From contig NC_066279.1 of the NCBI RefSeq assembly GCF_905404315.1, positions 4,724,501 through 4,788,500 on the forward strand: a stretch of 64,000 bases of DNA, written 5' to 3'. The stretch's first letter is position 1, and each line of letters starts with the position of its first letter. A program made the translations under genes and the position numbers. Under the pieces are notes generated by a model. The model was not told where the DNA came from and ran no database searches. It saw only the letters and a program-made list of their open reading frames with translations. Below are positions 63,265-64,000 of this stretch, piece after piece. The DNA is from Leptidea sinapis. Its lineage: Eukaryota; Arthropoda; Insecta; Lepidoptera; Pieridae.

Positions 63265-63980
63265 GCCAAACTGCTATGAACGGCTCGATCACTAGGGGTT
63301 GCGTAGAGATGTCACTGAAATGTGTCTCTTCCACCGTATTTATCACGGAGAGTGTTTCGAAAAGCTGTTTAAGCTGATTCGTGCCCGCGAATACCATTTT
63401 CTACACGCCACATATTTCGATTTCATTCTCTCAGTCTGAATATGTAGCGTTCCGGTGTGTTTTTTTTTATTTTTTTAATGATAATAATAACGACACAAGC
63501 AGGACGTTCAGCTGATTGTAATTGATACGTCCTACCCAAAACAAAGCAGTGCCGATCAGGATTCTTGAAAATCGCAAAAATTCTAATCGGCAATACAATT
63601 GCGCTCGTCTCCTTGAGACATAAGATCTTAAGTCTCATTTGCACAGTAATTTCACTAGTTACGACGCGCTTCAGACCGAAACATAGTAATGCTTTCACAT
63701 TACTGCTTCAAGACAGAAATAGGCTCCGTTGTGGTACCCATAATCTAAGGAGCCTCCCACTGGGTTTTTCAGTGTGGTTTTCAAGGAACTTTCTGCAACG
63801 TTCAACCAAACTGGGCAATAAGCTTCCTTGAAAGGTGTTACCAGGACGAAATGACTTGAATATCTTCAAAATAGGCACGTACAACTTACTAAAAAACCTC
63901 AAACTGCGATTCTTCTGGTACTTCTGGTATCACTTAACACCAGGTGAATCGTATGATAGTTTGGCCTCCATAAAAAAATC
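63265..63980 (+). pseudogene. LINE C-terminal remnant split by a family G repeat
   Basis: GLRRDVTEMCLFHRIYHGEC-like frame (63290-63400), then after the repeat VWFSRNFLQRSTKLGNKLP and the tail. Matches 26130-26560 in order. Confidence 0.65.
63475..63770 (+). repeat. family G repeat, longest copy, nested in a LINE
   Basis: CAAGCAGGACGTTCAGCTGA through GAAATAGGCTCCGTTGTGGT and GGAGCCTCCCACTGG, about 295 bp, inside the LINE remnant. Confidence 0.7.
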
Positions 63981-64000
63981 AAGAATAAACCTAAGGGAAT

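Overview
This is a 64-kb, AT-rich eukaryotic window with spliced coding sequence and very dense transposon content. The repeats are Helitrons ending in CTAG, a mariner element, RTE-type and R2-superclade (Dong-like) LINE fragments, piggyBac-, Harbinger- and hAT-like non-autonomous elements, and tRNA-like repeats. Together they point to an insect, most likely a moth or butterfly; that assignment is inferred from repeat types known to me, not from a database match.

One convincing host gene fills the left 60% (1986-37923, minus strand). I assembled 26 coding exons by hand. Every one has AG/GT borders and they join in a single frame to a predicted 1777-residue protein. The first 24 exons all end in phase 1, so nearly every internal exon is symmetric. 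The protein has a basic R/S/TP-rich N-terminus, three tandemly related 56-72-residue exons (5-7), a 782-codon acidic S/D/E/N-rich central exon (8), and a long series of 20-37-residue exons that mostly carry the motif K-T-P-K-S-D-K-K-K-K-Q. It ends in a conserved-looking basic 154-residue exon. A three-exon block of the lysine-motif region (exons 12-14) is duplicated in tandem as exons 15-17. The composition suggests a nuclear or nucleolar scaffold (Treacle/Nopp140/Ki-67-like architecture, or an insect slender-lobes-type protein), but I cannot name it.

The introns hold much of the mobile DNA: Helitrons, a Tc1/mariner-like MITE, three repeats with a hammerhead-ribozyme-like core, two inverted LTR-like sequences beside the duplicated exon blocks, an RTE fragment, a Harbinger-like element with TAA target duplications, LINE tails and a piggyBac-like MITE.

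The right 26 kb (38-64 kb) contains no host gene that I can support. It holds a decayed Dong/R4-like LINE (38.9-40.5 kb) and a mariner transposase copy (42.2-44.6 kb) that is itself interrupted by a LINE fragment. It also holds a 1-kb inverted duplication (49.1-50.1 and 54.8-55.8 kb), a 22-bp minisatellite (52 kb), tRNA-like sequences, and many small LINE and SINE remnants separated by featureless AT-rich DNA.
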